From assembly GCA_958405585.1 (NCBI GenBank), contig CATYEP010000106.1, positions 1-6,603 of the forward strand: a stretch of DNA of 6,603 bases. Direction: 5' to 3'. The position numbers were made by a program, and so were the translations under genes. Under the pieces are notes generated by a model. The model made no database searches and had not been told where the DNA came from. It saw only the letters and a list, made by a program, of their open reading frames with translations. Source of the stretch: an uncultured Eubacteriales bacterium (GTDB lineage Bacteria; Bacillota; Clostridia; Christensenellales; Borkfalkiaceae). Shown here one piece after another: positions 6,108-6,603 of the stretch (positions within the stretch are counted from its first letter, which is position 1; the number at the start of each line of letters is the position of its first letter).

Positions 6108-6603
6108 ATGTTCACAAAAGTTTTCAGATCCATGTCTCTGGCAAAACAGATTTCCTTTCTGGCGATCTTTGTTGCATTGAGCGTAGCCGTCAATTCTGTC
6201 ATAGAAATTGATGTGGGTGGAACGAACAAAATCACGTTTTCGTATTTTGTGTGCTTTTTTGCGGGATTTTTGTTGGGGCCGTTGCCTGGATTTATTGTCG
6301 GCTTTTTGGGAGATCTGATCGGGTTTCTGATCAAGCCGGTGATGGTGTACTGGTTTTTCGGGGTTACGATCGGGTTGTTCGGGTTTTTATCCGGGCTGAT
6401 CATGAACGGAATCCGCAAAGAGGGAACGGGTTGGCTGTACGGAAAAGCGGCGATTTCTTTTGCTGTTTGTTTTCTGTTGATCACCTGTGTGCTCAATACT
6501 ATTATCAATTATTATTACGTTTATCTGTTTTATTGGGACGGGGTTTTCAAAAAAGCCTTCTGGGTCTATTTTGCAGGAAGGATCGGCTTTCCGAGTATTG
6601 TAT
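6108..6603 (+). CDS. folT: Folate-family ECF transporter S component (FolT), 3'-truncated by the window edge
   Basis: This is the substrate-binding membrane subunit of an energy-coupling-factor importer. It works with a shared module of EcfT and two ATPases (not in this window) to take up folates. The 165 visible residues are very hydrophobic and suggest about five or six helices. Helix 1 carries Ala19-x3-Ala23-x3-Ala27, the AxxxA-type motif by which S components dock onto EcfT. KITFSYFVCFFAGFLLGPLPGFIVGFLGDLIGF (residues 41-73) matches the usual S-component pattern of an F/G-rich helix, a GP loop and a conserved Asp (Asp69). The region around residues 81-88 (YWFFGVT) is where FolT proteins usually have a PGFT-like motif, so this one is somewhat divergent. 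The ATG at 6108 has GGGAGG at 9 bases' distance. S components are usually 160-200 residues long, so little is missing. Folate specificity rests mainly on the THF riboswitch. Confidence 0.88.
   Translation, partial: MFTKVFRSMSLAKQISFLAIFVALSVAVNSVIEIDVGGTNKITFSYFVCFFAGFLLGPLPGFIVGFLGDLIGFLIKPVMVYWFFGVTIGLFGFLSGLIMNGIRKEGTGWLYGKAAISFAVCFLLITCVLNTIINYYYVYLFYWDGVFKKAFWVYFAGRIGFPSIV

Noticed and set aside
5920..6180. An 86-codon + strand open frame across the riboswitch
   Set aside because: It overlaps the -10 box and the whole structured leader, has no ribosome binding site and gives an Arg/Ser-rich translation typical of non-coding frames.
5819..6508. A 229-codon open frame on the - strand opposite the folT leader and gene
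   Set aside because: It runs antisense to the promoter, riboswitch and folT. Its translation is rich in Asn, Thr, Pro and Lys without a recognisable domain, and the folT frame explains the sequence much better.

Overview
The window looks like chromosomal DNA of a Gram-positive, clostridia-like Firmicute. This is an inference from three things: a uvrB-uvrA operon, a DUF421/DUF4363 gene pair, and a tetrahydrofolate (THF) riboswitch in front of an ECF-type folate transporter gene. GC content is intermediate and the genes use strong GGAGG-type ribosome binding sites. No mobile element, CRISPR array, tRNA or rRNA is visible.

Positions 1-4534 (+ strand) hold the nucleotide excision repair pair. 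uvrB enters from the left edge without its first ~90 codons. A complete uvrA follows after 10 bases, so the two are almost certainly co-transcribed. UvrA and UvrB form the damage-search complex; uvrC is not in the window. A 17-bp hairpin at 4582-4621, with A and T tracts on either side, ends this operon and probably also the convergent one.

Positions 4692-5755 (- strand) hold a two-gene operon: a DUF421 (YetF-like) membrane protein followed by a small DUF4363 protein. The two reading frames overlap by 7 bases, which suggests translational coupling. Their function is not known.

Positions 5756-6107 are the divergent intergenic and leader region. A near-consensus promoter (TTGCCA, 17 bases, TATAAT) starts transcription just ahead of a well-formed THF riboswitch aptamer (5942-6036). 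An expression platform follows, ending in a terminator whose 3' arm contains the ribosome binding site of the next gene. That gene (6108 to the right edge) encodes a folate-family ECF S component (FolT), cut off at its 3' end by the window. The control logic inferred is an OFF switch: when reduced folate is plentiful, synthesis of the folate uptake protein stops.

No undescribed biological system is evident. The most informative region is the riboswitch and its expression platform, where mutually exclusive pairings can be traced base by base.
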